Notes under the pieces: generated by a model
The model's input: the letters and a program-made list of their open reading frames with translations, nothing else
What the model was told of the DNA's origin: nothing
Databases searched by the model: none
Program-made: the position numbers and the translations under genes
Shown here: positions 26,353 to 34,362 of the stretch, one piece after another
Layout of the letters: the number at the start of each line of letters is the position of its first letter
How positions within the stretch are numbered: position 1 is the stretch's first letter
Origin: Nocardioidaceae bacterium
GTDB lineage: Bacteria; Actinomycetota; Actinomycetes; Propionibacteriales; Nocardioidaceae
DNA length: 64,000 nt
Assembly: GCA_017744365.1 (NCBI GenBank)
Contig: JAGIBL010000002.1
Span: 310,001 to 374,000 of the forward strand
Direction of reading: 5' to 3'

Positions 26353-26414
26353 TGCTGGTTTACGTACGGCACCGCGGCAGGCGCGGCGGCGGCAGGGGAC
26401 GGTGCAGGGGCGGA

Positions 26415-26864
26415 TCAGCAGTGGCCGGGCTCGACCCAGTCCTCGGAGCCGTCGGCGTAGTGCTGATGCTTCCAGATGGGCACCCGCTCCTTGAGCCGGT
26501 CGATGAGCGCCCGGGTCGCCTCGAAGGCCTCCGGGCGATGCCGGGCCGAGACCGCGCAGATCACCGCGGTGTCGCCGATCTCCAGGTGCCCCACCCGGTG
26601 CACCGCGGCGACGGCGACGACGTCGAACTCGGCAGCCACCTCGGCGGCCACCTCCTCCAGGCGGGCCAGCGCGGTCGGGTGCCCGACGTACTCGAGCCCG
26701 GTGACGGGCTGACCGCTGTCGTGGTCGCGGACCACGCCGAGGAACACGTCGACGCCCCCGGCGCTCCGGTCCGCGACGGCCGCGGTCACCTCGGCGAGAT
26801 CGAGAGCGTCCTCGCGTACGCCGACAAGCCGCACGGCACCGGTGTTGGTGGAGAGGGAGGTCAC
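26415..26864 (-). CDS. moaE: Molybdopterin synthase catalytic subunit MoaE
   Basis: 149 residues. G-A-V-x-x-F-x-G-x-V-R-D-H-like start (V-D-V-F-L-G-V-V-R-D-H-D), H-R-V-G-H-L-E-I-G-D, and the catalytic K-E-R-V-P-I-W-K segment are all visible. MoaE converts precursor Z (cPMP) to molybdopterin using MoaD-thiocarboxylate. MoaD is not adjacent; the MoeZ-type protein at 53.3-54.5 kb could activate it. It diverges from the next gene, 46 bp away. Confidence 0.92.
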   Translation of the reverse strand: MTSLSTNTGAVRLVGVREDALDLAEVTAAVADRSAGGVDVFLGVVRDHDSGQPVTGLEYVGHPTALARLEEVAAEVAAEFDVVAVAAVHRVGHLEIGDTAVICAVSARHRPEAFEATRALIDRLKERVPIWKHQHYADGSEDWVEPGHC

Positions 26865-26910
26865 GAAGAGAGCCTACGAGGCTCAGGATCTCCTCGGTAC
26901 CGTGGTCCGC

Positions 26911-28221
26911 ATGAGCAACGAGCCGACCGACCGTCCCGGCGACCCCGAGGACAGCGGCGCGAACCCCTTCAAGGGGACCCCGTTCGAGCAGATCTTCGCC
27001 AACCTCGGCAGCGGCGCCGGACTCGGCGGGATGGACCTGAGCGCGATGATGGGCCAGCTCCAGCAGCTGATGCAGCCGTACGACGGGCCGGTGAACTGGA
27101 ACCTCGCCGTCGACACCGCCCGCAAGGTCTCCGCACAGACCCCTGACCCGACCCCGGGCCGCGAGGACCAGGCCAAGGTCGCCGACGCGATCCGGCTCGC
27201 CGACCACTGGCTCGACGAGACCACTGCCCTGCCCTCGGGCATCACCACCACCGCGGCCTGGAGCCGCGCCGACTGGATCGAGGAGACCACCGCGGTCTGG
27301 CGGGTCCTGGTCGAGCCGGTCGCCGAGCACGTCGTCGGCGCGATGGGCGAGGCGATCCCCGAGGAGGCCAAGGCGATGGCCGGCCCGCTGATCGGCATGA
27401 TCGGCAAGGCCGGCGGCGCCATGTTCGGCTCCCAGGTCGGCCAGGCTCTCGGCGGGCTCGCCGGTGACGTCCTCACCGCCTCGGACATCGGGCTGCCGCT
27501 CGGCCCGGCCGGGAAGGCGGCGCTGCTGCCGGCCAACGTGGCCGAGTTCGCCGCCGGGCTCGACGTCTCGGCCGACGACGTGCTGCTCTACCTGGCCCTG
27601 CGCGAGGCCGCCCACCAGCGGCTGTTCGCGCACGTGCCGTGGCTGCGCGGCCACCTCATCGCGGCCGTCGAGGACTTCGGCCGCGGCGTCACCCTGGACC
27701 TGTCCGGCATCGAGCGCTCGATCGCGGACATCGACCCGGCCAACCCGGCCGCGATCCAGGAGGCCATCGACGGTGGCCTGTTCGAGCCGCAGAAGACCCC
27801 CGCCCAGGAGGCGGCACTGGCCCGGCTGGAGACCACGCTCGCGCTGGTCGAGGGCTGGGTCGACGAGGTCGTCGGCCAGGCCGCCGGCTCACGGATGCCG
27901 GACGCGGGCAAGCTGCAGGAGGCGATCCGCCGTCGCCGCGCCGCGGGCGGTCCCGCTGAGGAGACCTTCGCGGCGCTGGTCGGCCTGGAGCTGCGCCCGC
28001 GCCGGCTCCGCGACGCCTCCGCGCTGTGGGGCTCGCTGCGCACCCGCCAGGGCCACGAGGCCCGCGACGCGGTCTGGGCGCACCCGGACCTGCTTCCCAC
28101 CGCCGCCGACCTGGACGACCCGCTGGGCTTCCGCGAGGACATGCCGGACGTGCCGTCGCTCTCCGACGAGGCGTGGGACGAGGCGATCGCGGAGCTGCTG
28201 GACGGCGAAGACCCCCAGTGA
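26911..28221 (+). CDS. Zincin-like metalloprotease-family protein (DUF2342)
   Basis: 436 residues from ATG 26911. The fold impression, G-x-M-F-G-S-Q-V-G-Q-A-L-G, and the R-E-A-A-H-x-R-L-F-A-H-V-P-W-L core are those of the actinobacterial zincin_2/DUF2342 family (M. tuberculosis Rv3195 type, from memory). The E-A-A-H site is not a classic H-E-x-x-H, so protease activity is unproven. The adjacent NUDIX gene overlaps its stop by GTGA. Confidence 0.82.
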   Translation: MSNEPTDRPGDPEDSGANPFKGTPFEQIFANLGSGAGLGGMDLSAMMGQLQQLMQPYDGPVNWNLAVDTARKVSAQTPDPTPGREDQAKVADAIRLADHWLDETTALPSGITTTAAWSRADWIEETTAVWRVLVEPVAEHVVGAMGEAIPEEAKAMAGPLIGMIGKAGGAMFGSQVGQALGGLAGDVLTASDIGLPLGPAGKAALLPANVAEFAAGLDVSADDVLLYLALREAAHQRLFAHVPWLRGHLIAAVEDFGRGVTLDLSGIERSIADIDPANPAAIQEAIDGGLFEPQKTPAQEAALARLETTLALVEGWVDEVVGQAAGSRMPDAGKLQEAIRRRRAAGGPAEETFAALVGLELRPRRLRDASALWGSLRTRQGHEARDAVWAHPDLLPTAADLDDPLGFREDMPDVPSLSDEAWDEAIAELLDGEDPQ

Positions 28222-28760
28222 CCTCCTTGCACGCGGACGCCCTGGGTGTCCTCGACGGCTGGACCGCGCCCGACGACGCCCAGGAGGCCTGGCGGCGCGA
28301 GTACGTCGACCATCTCCGCGCTCGCGAGGACGGCGTCTGGAAGGCCTGCTACCCCACCCACCTGACCGCCGGCGCGCTGGTGCTCAGCCACGACGGCTCG
28401 GAGGTGCTGCTCAACCTGCACCGCAAGGCGCAGCGCTGGTTCGCCTTCGGCGGTCACCTGGAGCCCGGCGACACCACGCTGGCCGCCGCCGCGCTGCGCG
28501 AGGGCACCGAGGAGTCCGGGCTGGCCGGCCTGGTGGTCGACCCGGTCCCGGTGCACCTGTCCCTGCACACGGTCGAGTTCTGCAGCCCGCGCGGGCCGGT
28601 GCGCCACCTCGACGTACGGTTCCTCGCCCGTCTCGGGGACAGCGCCGACCCGGTGGTCAGCGAGGAGTCCCTGGACGTGCGCTGGTTCGACGCCGACGAC
28701 GTGCCCACCGACGAGCAGGACATGCTCGACCTGATCCGGCTGGCACGAGAGCGGATCTAG
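28218..28760 (+). CDS. NUDIX hydrolase
   Basis: 180 residues from the GTG at 28218, overlapping the previous stop; the same frame is open upstream but lies inside the zincin-like gene. The Nudix box G-x5-E-x7-R-E-x-x-E-E-x-G is complete (G-H-L-E-P-G-D ... R-E-G-T-E-E-S-G), so it should hydrolyse a nucleoside-diphosphate-linked substrate with Mg. Substrate unknown. Its TAG stop interlocks with the stop of the convergent gene within a CTAG palindrome. Confidence 0.88.
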   Translation: MTSLHADALGVLDGWTAPDDAQEAWRREYVDHLRAREDGVWKACYPTHLTAGALVLSHDGSEVLLNLHRKAQRWFAFGGHLEPGDTTLAAAALREGTEESGLAGLVVDPVPVHLSLHTVEFCSPRGPVRHLDVRFLARLGDSADPVVSEESLDVRWFDADDVPTDEQDMLDLIRLARERI

Positions 28761-29269
28761 AGCTCCTCGAAGTCGAGGTTGGCAGCCGCGGCGACCCCCT
28801 CCAGGTAGCCCTTGGCCCGCTCCGCCTTCGGGAACCGGTCCACCCACTGCCAGAACCGGGCGCCGTGGCCGGGCTCGAGCAGGTGCGCCAGCTCGTGCAG
28901 CAGCACGTAGTCGATCACCCAGACCGGCATGGTCTGCAGCCGGTCGAAGAGCCGGATGGTGCCGTCGCCGGTGGTGCACGAGCCCCAGCGCGTGGTCATG
29001 TTGTCGACCCAGCGGATCGAGACCGGCCGCGCGCGACCGTCGAGGTACTCCCGGCTCAGCTCCCGGGCGCGCCTCATCAGCTGCTCGTCCGTACGACGGG
29101 TGCGCTGCTCGGACCGCTCCAGCTTGGTCAGCATCGCGTCGACCCACTCGGACTCCTCGGCACGGGTGAACCGCGCCGGGATCATCACGATCACCTTGCC
29201 GTCCTTGCGATAGGCGGACACCGTGCGAGTCCGCCGCGCGGATCGGCGAACCTCCACGTCAGGCCTCAT
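28757..29269 (-). CDS. YgjP-like (DUF45/M48-type) zinc metallopeptidase
   Basis: 170 residues from ATG 29269; a TTG 63 bp further upstream is open in frame but gives no family sequence. H-E-L-A-H with a downstream H-G (L-L-H-E-L-A-H-L-L-E-P-G-H-G-x-x-F-W) forms the zinc site, and the T-R-W-G-S-C and D-Y-V-L-L-H-E-L-x-H context is that of YgjP/SprT-like proteins. Substrate unknown. Head-to-tail convergence with the NUDIX gene. Confidence 0.85.
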   Translation of the reverse strand: MRPDVEVRRSARRTRTVSAYRKDGKVIVMIPARFTRAEESEWVDAMLTKLERSEQRTRRTDEQLMRRARELSREYLDGRARPVSIRWVDNMTTRWGSCTTGDGTIRLFDRLQTMPVWVIDYVLLHELAHLLEPGHGARFWQWVDRFPKAERAKGYLEGVAAAANLDFEEL

Positions 29270-29335
29270 GGCGAGAAAATACTCCGGCCCACCCCCGGGC
29301 GCGGTGCGTTCGGTCGTGTCGGGAGTGGACAACCC

Positions 29336-30379
29336 TCAGATCTTCGAGCCCGCCCAGGCCAGCAGCCGGTCCGCCGACCACGTGTTGACGATGCGGTCCG
29401 GGTCCAGGCCGAGCTCCTCTGCGCGGGCGCAGCCGTAGACCTGGAAGTCGAGCTGACCCGGAGCGTGCGCGTCGGAGTCGATGGAGAACAGGCAGCCGAT
29501 CTCGATCGCCAGCTCCAGCAGCGCGGTCGGCGGGTCGCGGCGCTCGGGCCGCGCGTTGATCTCCACGGCGACGTCGTTGGCCACGCAGGCCTCGAAGACG
29601 GTGCGCGCGTCGAACTCCGACTGCCCGCGGGTGCCCCGGCTGCCGGTGACCAGCCGGCCGGTGCAGTGCCCGAGCACGTTGGTGAACGGGTTCTCGATGG
29701 CGTTGACCATCCGCCGGGTCATCGGCCGCGCGTCCATGGCGAGCTTGGAGTGCACGCTGGCCACGCGTACGTCGAGCTGCGCGAGCATCTCCTCGGTCTG
29801 GTCGAGGCCGCCGGTGTCGAGGATGTCGACCTCGATCCCCTTCAGCAGCCGGAACGACCCGTCGAGGTGCTCGTTGACGGCCTCGACCACCTCCAGCTGC
29901 CGGGTCAGCCGGGCGACCGAGAGCCCGTTGGCCACCCGCAGCCGCGGCGAGTGGTCGGTGAGCACCAGGTACTCGTGGCCCAGCTCGATCGCGGTGAACG
30001 CCATCTCCTCGATCGGCGAGCCGCCGTCGGACCAGTCGCTGTGCGAGTGCAGGTCACCCCGGAGCGCGGCACGGATCGACCCGCCGCCCTCGACCAGCGG
30101 GCCCCCGGACTTCTCCTCCAGCGCGGCCAGTCGCTCGGGGACCCGGCCCTCGACCGCCTCGGCGATGACCGTGGCCGTGGAGGCCCCGATCCCGGGGAGC
30201 TCGCGCAGGGTGCCGGCCCGGGCACGCTCGGCGATCTCCTCGGCCGGCAGCGGCAGGATCGTGTCCGCGGCGGACCGGAACGCCTTGACCTTGTAGGTCT
30301 CCTCGCGACCGCGCTCGAGCAGGAACGCGATCCGGCGCAGCGCGGCCACCGGGCTGCCGTCGTACGAGGGGCCGGTCAT
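29336..30379 (-). CDS. HhH plus PHP-domain protein (PolX C-terminal-half-like)
   Basis: 347 residues from ATG 30379 (M-T-G-P-S-Y-D-G); an earlier ATG exists 9 bp upstream. An N-terminal helix-hairpin-helix (L-P-G-I-G-x-x-x-A-x-x-I, about residues 62-80) is followed by a PHP domain with the metal motif D-L-H-S-H-S-D-W-S-D-G, L-T-D-H-S-P-R, G-I-E-V-D-I-L and a late D-S-D-A-H. This is the layout of the PolX C-terminal half without the polymerase domain, suggesting a phosphoesterase acting on DNA ends. Its upstream region holds the DnaA-box cluster. Confidence 0.85.
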   Translation of the reverse strand: MTGPSYDGSPVAALRRIAFLLERGREETYKVKAFRSAADTILPLPAEEIAERARAGTLRELPGIGASTATVIAEAVEGRVPERLAALEEKSGGPLVEGGGSIRAALRGDLHSHSDWSDGGSPIEEMAFTAIELGHEYLVLTDHSPRLRVANGLSVARLTRQLEVVEAVNEHLDGSFRLLKGIEVDILDTGGLDQTEEMLAQLDVRVASVHSKLAMDARPMTRRMVNAIENPFTNVLGHCTGRLVTGSRGTRGQSEFDARTVFEACVANDVAVEINARPERRDPPTALLELAIEIGCLFSIDSDAHAPGQLDFQVYGCARAEELGLDPDRIVNTWSADRLLAWAGSKI

Positions 30380-30418
30380 GGGCCCCATTCTTGCCGGTCC
30401 GAGGGCCCAGCCACCGCT

Positions 30419-30481
30419 CTGTCCACCGTGATCCACAGCGTCAGCGGGACTGTCCACACCAAGTCCACAGGGTTATCCACA
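30419..30481 (+). promoter_or_regulatory. Cluster of five DnaA-box-like sites
   Basis: All in one orientation: CTGTCCACC (30419), TGATCCACA (30429), CTGTCCACA (30450), AAGTCCACA (30461) and TTATCCACA (30473, the exact E. coli consensus). Starts are 10, 21, 11 and 12 bp apart, close to helical turns. The region lies upstream of the PHP gene (minus strand) and is not next to dnaA or dnaN within the window. Confidence 0.65.
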
Positions 30482-30639
30482 GGCTGGGGAGAATCGGCCC
30501 GGAACCCGGATTGACCGCGGCGAACCGCTCCCCTAGCGTGACGCCCAGACGAGGCCCCCGGTCCTCGCCGGAGCGTGTTCGCAAGGGGAAGGCAAGCACG
30601 TGACGGCAGGGTTCGGGGGCCTCTTCATTCCCCCGACCC

Positions 30640-30752
30640 GGCACAAAGGTGCGCGTGTTTTCGCTGACCTGGCGCAAAGGTGCGAGTGCACTCGCGCCTT
30701 TGCGCCAGGTCAGCGTCAGAACGTGCACCTTTGCGCCAGGTCAGCGCCCTGC
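30640..30752. repeat. Near-perfect 52-bp palindrome plus partial copies
   Basis: Bases 30663-30714 form a palindrome whose arms carry GCTGACCTGGCGCAAAGG and its complement, with a central GCGAGTGCACTCGC; only one base pair is mismatched. A degenerate upstream copy (GGCACAAAGGTGCGCGTG, about 30640) and a downstream inverted copy (GTGCACCTTTGCGCCAGG, about 30723) flank it. It lies in the 373-bp gap between the PHP gene and the enoyl-CoA hydratase, whose stop is at 30753. No other gene is seen in this gap. Confidence 0.85.
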
Positions 30753-31571
30753 TCAGCGGCCGCGGAACTCGGGGCGGCGCTTCTCGCGGGCGGCCCGGAC
30801 GCCCTCCTGGAGGTCCTCGGTGGCCAGCGTGATCGGCTGGGCGAGCGCCTCCCACTGGATCGCCGACTCGAAGTCCGCGTGGCCGCCGTCGCGGAGCGCG
30901 ACCTTCGTGTACCGGCTCGCGATCGGCGCGGTCGCCGCGATCTCCTCGGCCACCTCCAGCACCCGGGTCTGGAGCTCGTCGTCGCCGAAGACCCGGTTGA
31001 CCAGCCCGATCCGGAGCGCCTCCTCGGCGTCGACCGCGCGGCCGGTGAGCAGCAGCTCGCGGGCGGCGGCCGGGCCGACCACGTTCGGCAGCAGGTAGGT
31101 GCCGGCCATCCCCGGGTTCATCCCGAGCCGGACGAACGGCACGCTCATCCTCGCGCTCGCCCCGGCGTACCGGAGGTCGCAGGCCAGCGGCATGCACAGC
31201 CCGGCCCCGACCGCGGCGCCGTTGATCGCGGCGATGGTCGGCACCTCCAGTCGGCGGATCGAGAGCCAGGCGCGGTAGAAGGCCATCATCCGGGTCCGCA
31301 GGTAGTCGACGCTCGCGTCCGGCTCGCCGGCGATCCAGGCCGGGTTGCCGCCGGAGCAGAACGCCTTGCCCTCGCCGGTGACGACCACGACACGGACCTC
31401 CGGATCGGTCGCCAGCGCGTCCACCGCGCGCACCCAGGAGGCGGTCATGTCCTCGGACATGGCGTTGCGCTGGGCGGGGTTGTCGAGGACCAGCCGGACG
31501 ACGCCGGGGGCCGGGCGCTCCAGCCGCAGGTCGGTCAGTTCCAGGGTCTCGTCAGGCGTCTGCTCGGGCAT
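30753..31571 (-). CDS. Enoyl-CoA hydratase/isomerase family protein
   Basis: 272 residues. Crotonase-fold motifs: V-V-V-T-G-x-G-K-A-F-C-S-G-G-N (oxyanion loop, near residue 65-78), A-A-I-N-G-A-A-V-G-A-G-L-x-M-P-L-A-C-D-x-R and F-x-R-L-G-M-N-P. The Glu of hydratases corresponding to the second catalytic position (E164 in rat ECH) is replaced in the A-R-E-L-L-L-T-G region context only by conventional spacing, so hydratase versus isomerase cannot be fixed. A short C-terminal basic tail follows. Single gene between repeat-rich gaps. Confidence 0.88.
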   Translation of the reverse strand: MPEQTPDETLELTDLRLERPAPGVVRLVLDNPAQRNAMSEDMTASWVRAVDALATDPEVRVVVVTGEGKAFCSGGNPAWIAGEPDASVDYLRTRMMAFYRAWLSIRRLEVPTIAAINGAAVGAGLCMPLACDLRYAGASARMSVPFVRLGMNPGMAGTYLLPNVVGPAAARELLLTGRAVDAEEALRIGLVNRVFGDDELQTRVLEVAEEIAATAPIASRYTKVALRDGGHADFESAIQWEALAQPITLATEDLQEGVRAAREKRRPEFRGR

Positions 31572-31829
31572 GGCCGGAGGCTACCTTCGCCCGCGCGGGG
31601 GCGGGCCCGTGCGGGATGCATCTCACATCGCTGGTTCCTGGTGCCCGTTTTATACCGATTTGTCATAGTCATTTACGCGTGACACACCGTCATCGGGGGG
31701 TGCGCTCCCCGGATTCCGCACACGTGTGGTCTAGGGTCGAATCGGACCAAGACATGGGCCCCGGCGGGTCTTCCCCCGTAAGACAACCGCCGCGACGACC
31801 ACAGCAACACATGGATCAAGGAGGCCGTC

Positions 31830-31988
31830 ATGGCGGAGACCTGGAGCGGCGAGTTCTACTGCGTGAAGTGCAAGGAGAAGCGGGAGGCCGAGGGCCACAT
31901 CGAGGTGAACGACAAGGGCACCAAGATGGCCAAGGCAACCTGCCCGGTGTGCGGCACCAAGCTGAACCGCATCCTCGGCAAGGCCTGA
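31830..31988 (+). CDS. DUF5679-type small zinc-ribbon protein
   Basis: 52 residues from ATG 31830 after AAGGAGG. It has two C-x-x-C knuckles (C-V-K-C near residue 11 and C-P-V-C near 39), a charged middle (E-K-R-E-A-E-G-H-I-E-V) and a short basic end. The pattern matches the DUF5679 family, of unknown function. A strong terminator follows 24 bp later, so it is probably expressed on its own from a promoter in the 258-bp gap upstream. Confidence 0.85.
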   Translation: MAETWSGEFYCVKCKEKREAEGHIEVNDKGTKMAKATCPVCGTKLNRILGKA

Positions 31989-32011
31989 GCACCAACCCCA
32001 AGACAACGACA

Positions 32012-32045
32012 GCGGCGGGTCCCACCTCCGGGTGGGGCCCGCCGC
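32012..32045 (+). terminator. Strong terminator after the DUF5679 gene
   Basis: GCGGCGGGTCCCACC (32012-32026) pairs with GGTGGGGCCCGCCGC (32031-32045) with one G-T wobble and a 4-nt loop, followed by TTCGTTCT. This gives a long stable hairpin with a partial T tract. Confidence 0.88.
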
Positions 32046-32120
32046 TTCGTTCTGCCCGCCGCGGCCTGCCTGTGGACAACCGTTCGCGCCGTACGACGTC
32101 CGCCCGTACCGTCGCCGCCC

Positions 32121-32945
32121 ATGACCCGCCTCGTCCTCGCCCCCGGCCTGCGCGTCCTCGACCGCGGCCCGTGGGATGTCCAGATCGGCATCACCCCCGG
32201 CGCCGCGCTCCGGGTGCCGGCCGGCCCCGCCGTACGACGGGCGCTGGACCTGCTCGAGGCCGGCGAGACCGTGCCCGGCGACCTCGCCCCGGCCCTCGCC
32301 CCGGCTCTGGTGGACGCCGACGCGCTCGCGCCCGAGGGCGTCGACCCGCGGGACGCGGCCGCCGCCGCCCTGCACGACCCGGCCGGGTTCGCCTGGCGGC
32401 TGCACGGCCGCCGGGCTGCCCGGGTCCTGGTCCTCGGCGACCTGGGCCACCCCGGGACCGACCCGCGTCCGCTGCTGACCGCGGCCGGCGTCGGTCTGGC
32501 GGCGGCGAGCGAGCCTCCCGACGCCGTGCTCCTGCTCGCCACCGAGGAACCGGACCGCGCCCTGCTGGACCCGCTGGTCCGCGACGAGGTGCCCCACCTG
32601 CTGGTCCGCGCGGTCGAGGGCACCGTCGTGGTCGGTCCCCTCGTCGAGCCCGGGCGAACGGCCTGCCTGCGCTGCCTCGACGCCCACCACGCGGTCGACG
32701 ACCCGCTGTACCCGGCCCTGGTCGCGGTCCACCACCGGGCCGAGCGCCAGGACGGCGTCGCCGAGCCCGTGGACGGCGCCCTGGCCGTGCTCGCGGTGGC
32801 CTGGGCCGTGCGCGACCTGGTCACCCACCTCGACGGCGAGCGCGCGGCCACCTGGTCGGCGACCGTGCACGCCGGCCCGCACCTGGCCGACCTGGCCGCC
32901 GTCCAGTGGCAGCGACACCCCGACTGCGGCTGCCGCTGGACCTGA
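32121..32945 (+). CDS. Orphan TOMM cyclodehydratase-like / ThiF-related protein
   Basis: 274 residues. The last 100 residues carry P-G-R-T-A-C-L-R-C-L-D-A-H-H (two Cys near residues 181 and 184) and H-P-D-C-G-C-R-W (Cys near 270 and 272), the four-Cys zinc pattern of the bacteriocin-biosynthesis cyclodehydratase/TOMM leader-binding E1-like family. A shortened Rossmann strand (V-L-V-L-G-D-L-G) replaces the ATP-binding glycine loop, so adenylation activity is doubtful. No YcaO, precursor peptide, dehydrogenase or transporter is in the neighbourhood. I infer a recruited, housekeeping-like role; M. tuberculosis Rv3196 may be its counterpart, but this is from memory. Confidence 0.7.
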   Translation: MTRLVLAPGLRVLDRGPWDVQIGITPGAALRVPAGPAVRRALDLLEAGETVPGDLAPALAPALVDADALAPEGVDPRDAAAAALHDPAGFAWRLHGRRAARVLVLGDLGHPGTDPRPLLTAAGVGLAAASEPPDAVLLLATEEPDRALLDPLVRDEVPHLLVRAVEGTVVVGPLVEPGRTACLRCLDAHHAVDDPLYPALVAVHHRAERQDGVAEPVDGALAVLAVAWAVRDLVTHLDGERAATWSATVHAGPHLADLAAVQWQRHPDCGCRWT

Positions 32946-32961
32946 CCCGCCTCCCCAGCCC

Positions 32962-33020
32962 GCCGAATCAGGCCATCTGGCTCGCCGAATCAGGAGGCAT
33001 GGCTTGCCGGATCCGGGAGA
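32962..33020. repeat. Second copy of the 22-bp-period GCCGAATC repeat
   Basis: Units start at 32962 (GCCGAATCAGG), 32984 (GCCGAATCAGG) and 33006 (GCCGGATCCGG), exactly 22 bp apart. Each continues with a variable stretch ending in TGGC and then C/T-T/C before the next unit. It is the same family as the array at 16205. It ends right against the start of the ABC1 kinase gene. Confidence 0.8.
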
Positions 33021-33029
33021 ATGAACTGC

Positions 33030-34361
33030 GTGACCGAGCTCCCCCGCAAGGCGATGGCGCGCACCGCCCGGCTGGCCGCGCTGCCGCTGGGGTACGCCGG
33101 CCGCAGCGCGATCGGCCTCGGCAAGCGGATCGGCGGAGCCCCAGCCGACGCGGTGATGACCGAGCTGCAGCAGCGCACCGCCGAGCAGCTGTTCAAGACG
33201 CTCGGCGAGCTCAAGGGCGGCGCGATGAAGTTCGGCCAGGCCATGTCGATCTTCGAGGCGGCCCTGCCCGAGGACCTGGCGGCGCCGTACCGGGAGCAGC
33301 TCACCCGGCTGCAGGACTCAGCTCCACCGATGCCGACGATCACCGTGCGCGAGATCCTGGCCGCCGAGCTCGGTGCCGACGCGGGCCGGCTGACCGACCT
33401 GCAGGCCGACCCGGCCGCGGCCGCCTCGATCGGCCAGGTGCACCGGGCCCGCTGGGACGGGCAGGACGTCGCGGTGAAGATCCAGTACCCGGGTGCGGCC
33501 GAGGCGCTGCGCAACGACCTGCGCCAGCTGGCCCGGGTCGCCCGCGGCATCGGCCCGGTCTTCCCGGGCATCGACGTGAAGCCGCTGGTCACCGAGCTGC
33601 AGGCGCGTGCCGAGGAGGAGCTCGACTACCGCCTGGAGGCGGAAGCGCAGCGGGTCTTCGCGGCCGAGTACGCCGGCGATCCGGTCATCGAGGTTCCCGG
33701 CGTGCTCGCCGGCACCGAGAAGGTGCTCGTCAGCACCTGGATGGAGAGCCCCGACTCGCTGGCCCGGGTGATCCGGGAGGGCAGCCAGGCCGAGCGCGAC
33801 CACTACGGCGAGGAGTTCGTCCGGTTCCTCTTCGGGGCACCGGCCCGGACCGGGATGCTGCACGCCGACCCGCATCCCGGGAACTTCCGGCTGCTGCCCG
33901 AGTCCGACGGGTCTCCCGGCCGGCTGGGCGTGCTCGACTTCGGTGCCGTCGCCCGGCTTCCCGAGCGCGGGCTGCCGCGCACGCTGGGCGCACTGATCCG
34001 GATCGCCTGCCTCGACGACTACGGCCAGCTCGTGGACGCGCTGCGCGCGGAGGGGTTCATCCGCGAGCGGATCCAGGTCGACGCCGCGCAGCTCCGCTCC
34101 TACCTCGGCCCGTTCGTGGAGCCGGCCAGCGTGGAGGAGTTCACCTTCTCGCGGGCCTGGATGCAGGAGCAGTTCCGCCGCGTGAACGACCCGCGCGGGG
34201 AGGCCTACCAGGTGATGCTGCGGCTCAACCTGCCGCCGTCGTACCTGCTCATCCACCGCACCTGGGTCGGCGGCGTCGGCGTGCTCAGCCAGCTCGGTGC
34301 CCGGATCCCGTTCCGCGAGATCCTGCTGGAGTCCCTGCCCGGGTTCGCGGAGGAGGGCTGA
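33030..34361 (+). CDS. ABC1/UbiB-family atypical kinase (MABC1-like)
   Basis: 443 residues from GTG 33030, whose distance to GGGAG (10 nt) is better than that of the ATG 9 bp earlier at 33021. The atypical-kinase features are all present: the K-x-G-Q loop (M-K-F-G-Q-A, near residue 67), V-A-V-K-I-Q-Y-P-G, the A-rich loop before it, E-L-D-Y-x-x-E-A, H-A-D-P-H-P-G-N (catalytic Asp) and D-F-G (metal). Members act on ubiquinone or membrane isoprenoid/lipid pathways; the actual target in actinobacteria is not established. It matches the place of Rv3197 next to whiB7. The next gene starts 1 bp after its stop. Confidence 0.88.
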   Translation: MTELPRKAMARTARLAALPLGYAGRSAIGLGKRIGGAPADAVMTELQQRTAEQLFKTLGELKGGAMKFGQAMSIFEAALPEDLAAPYREQLTRLQDSAPPMPTITVREILAAELGADAGRLTDLQADPAAAASIGQVHRARWDGQDVAVKIQYPGAAEALRNDLRQLARVARGIGPVFPGIDVKPLVTELQARAEEELDYRLEAEAQRVFAAEYAGDPVIEVPGVLAGTEKVLVSTWMESPDSLARVIREGSQAERDHYGEEFVRFLFGAPARTGMLHADPHPGNFRLLPESDGSPGRLGVLDFGAVARLPERGLPRTLGALIRIACLDDYGQLVDALRAEGFIRERIQVDAAQLRSYLGPFVEPASVEEFTFSRAWMQEQFRRVNDPRGEAYQVMLRLNLPPSYLLIHRTWVGGVGVLSQLGARIPFREILLESLPGFAEEG

Positions 34362-34362
34362 G

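Noticed and set aside
30419-30481. DnaA-box cluster as oriC
   Set aside because: No dnaA, dnaN, gyrB, parB or rpmH in the window; the ParA at 63.2 kb has no ParB.
30600-31682. Long plus-strand frame over the enoyl-CoA hydratase gene
   Set aside because: Antisense shadow; the minus-strand gene has full crotonase motifs.
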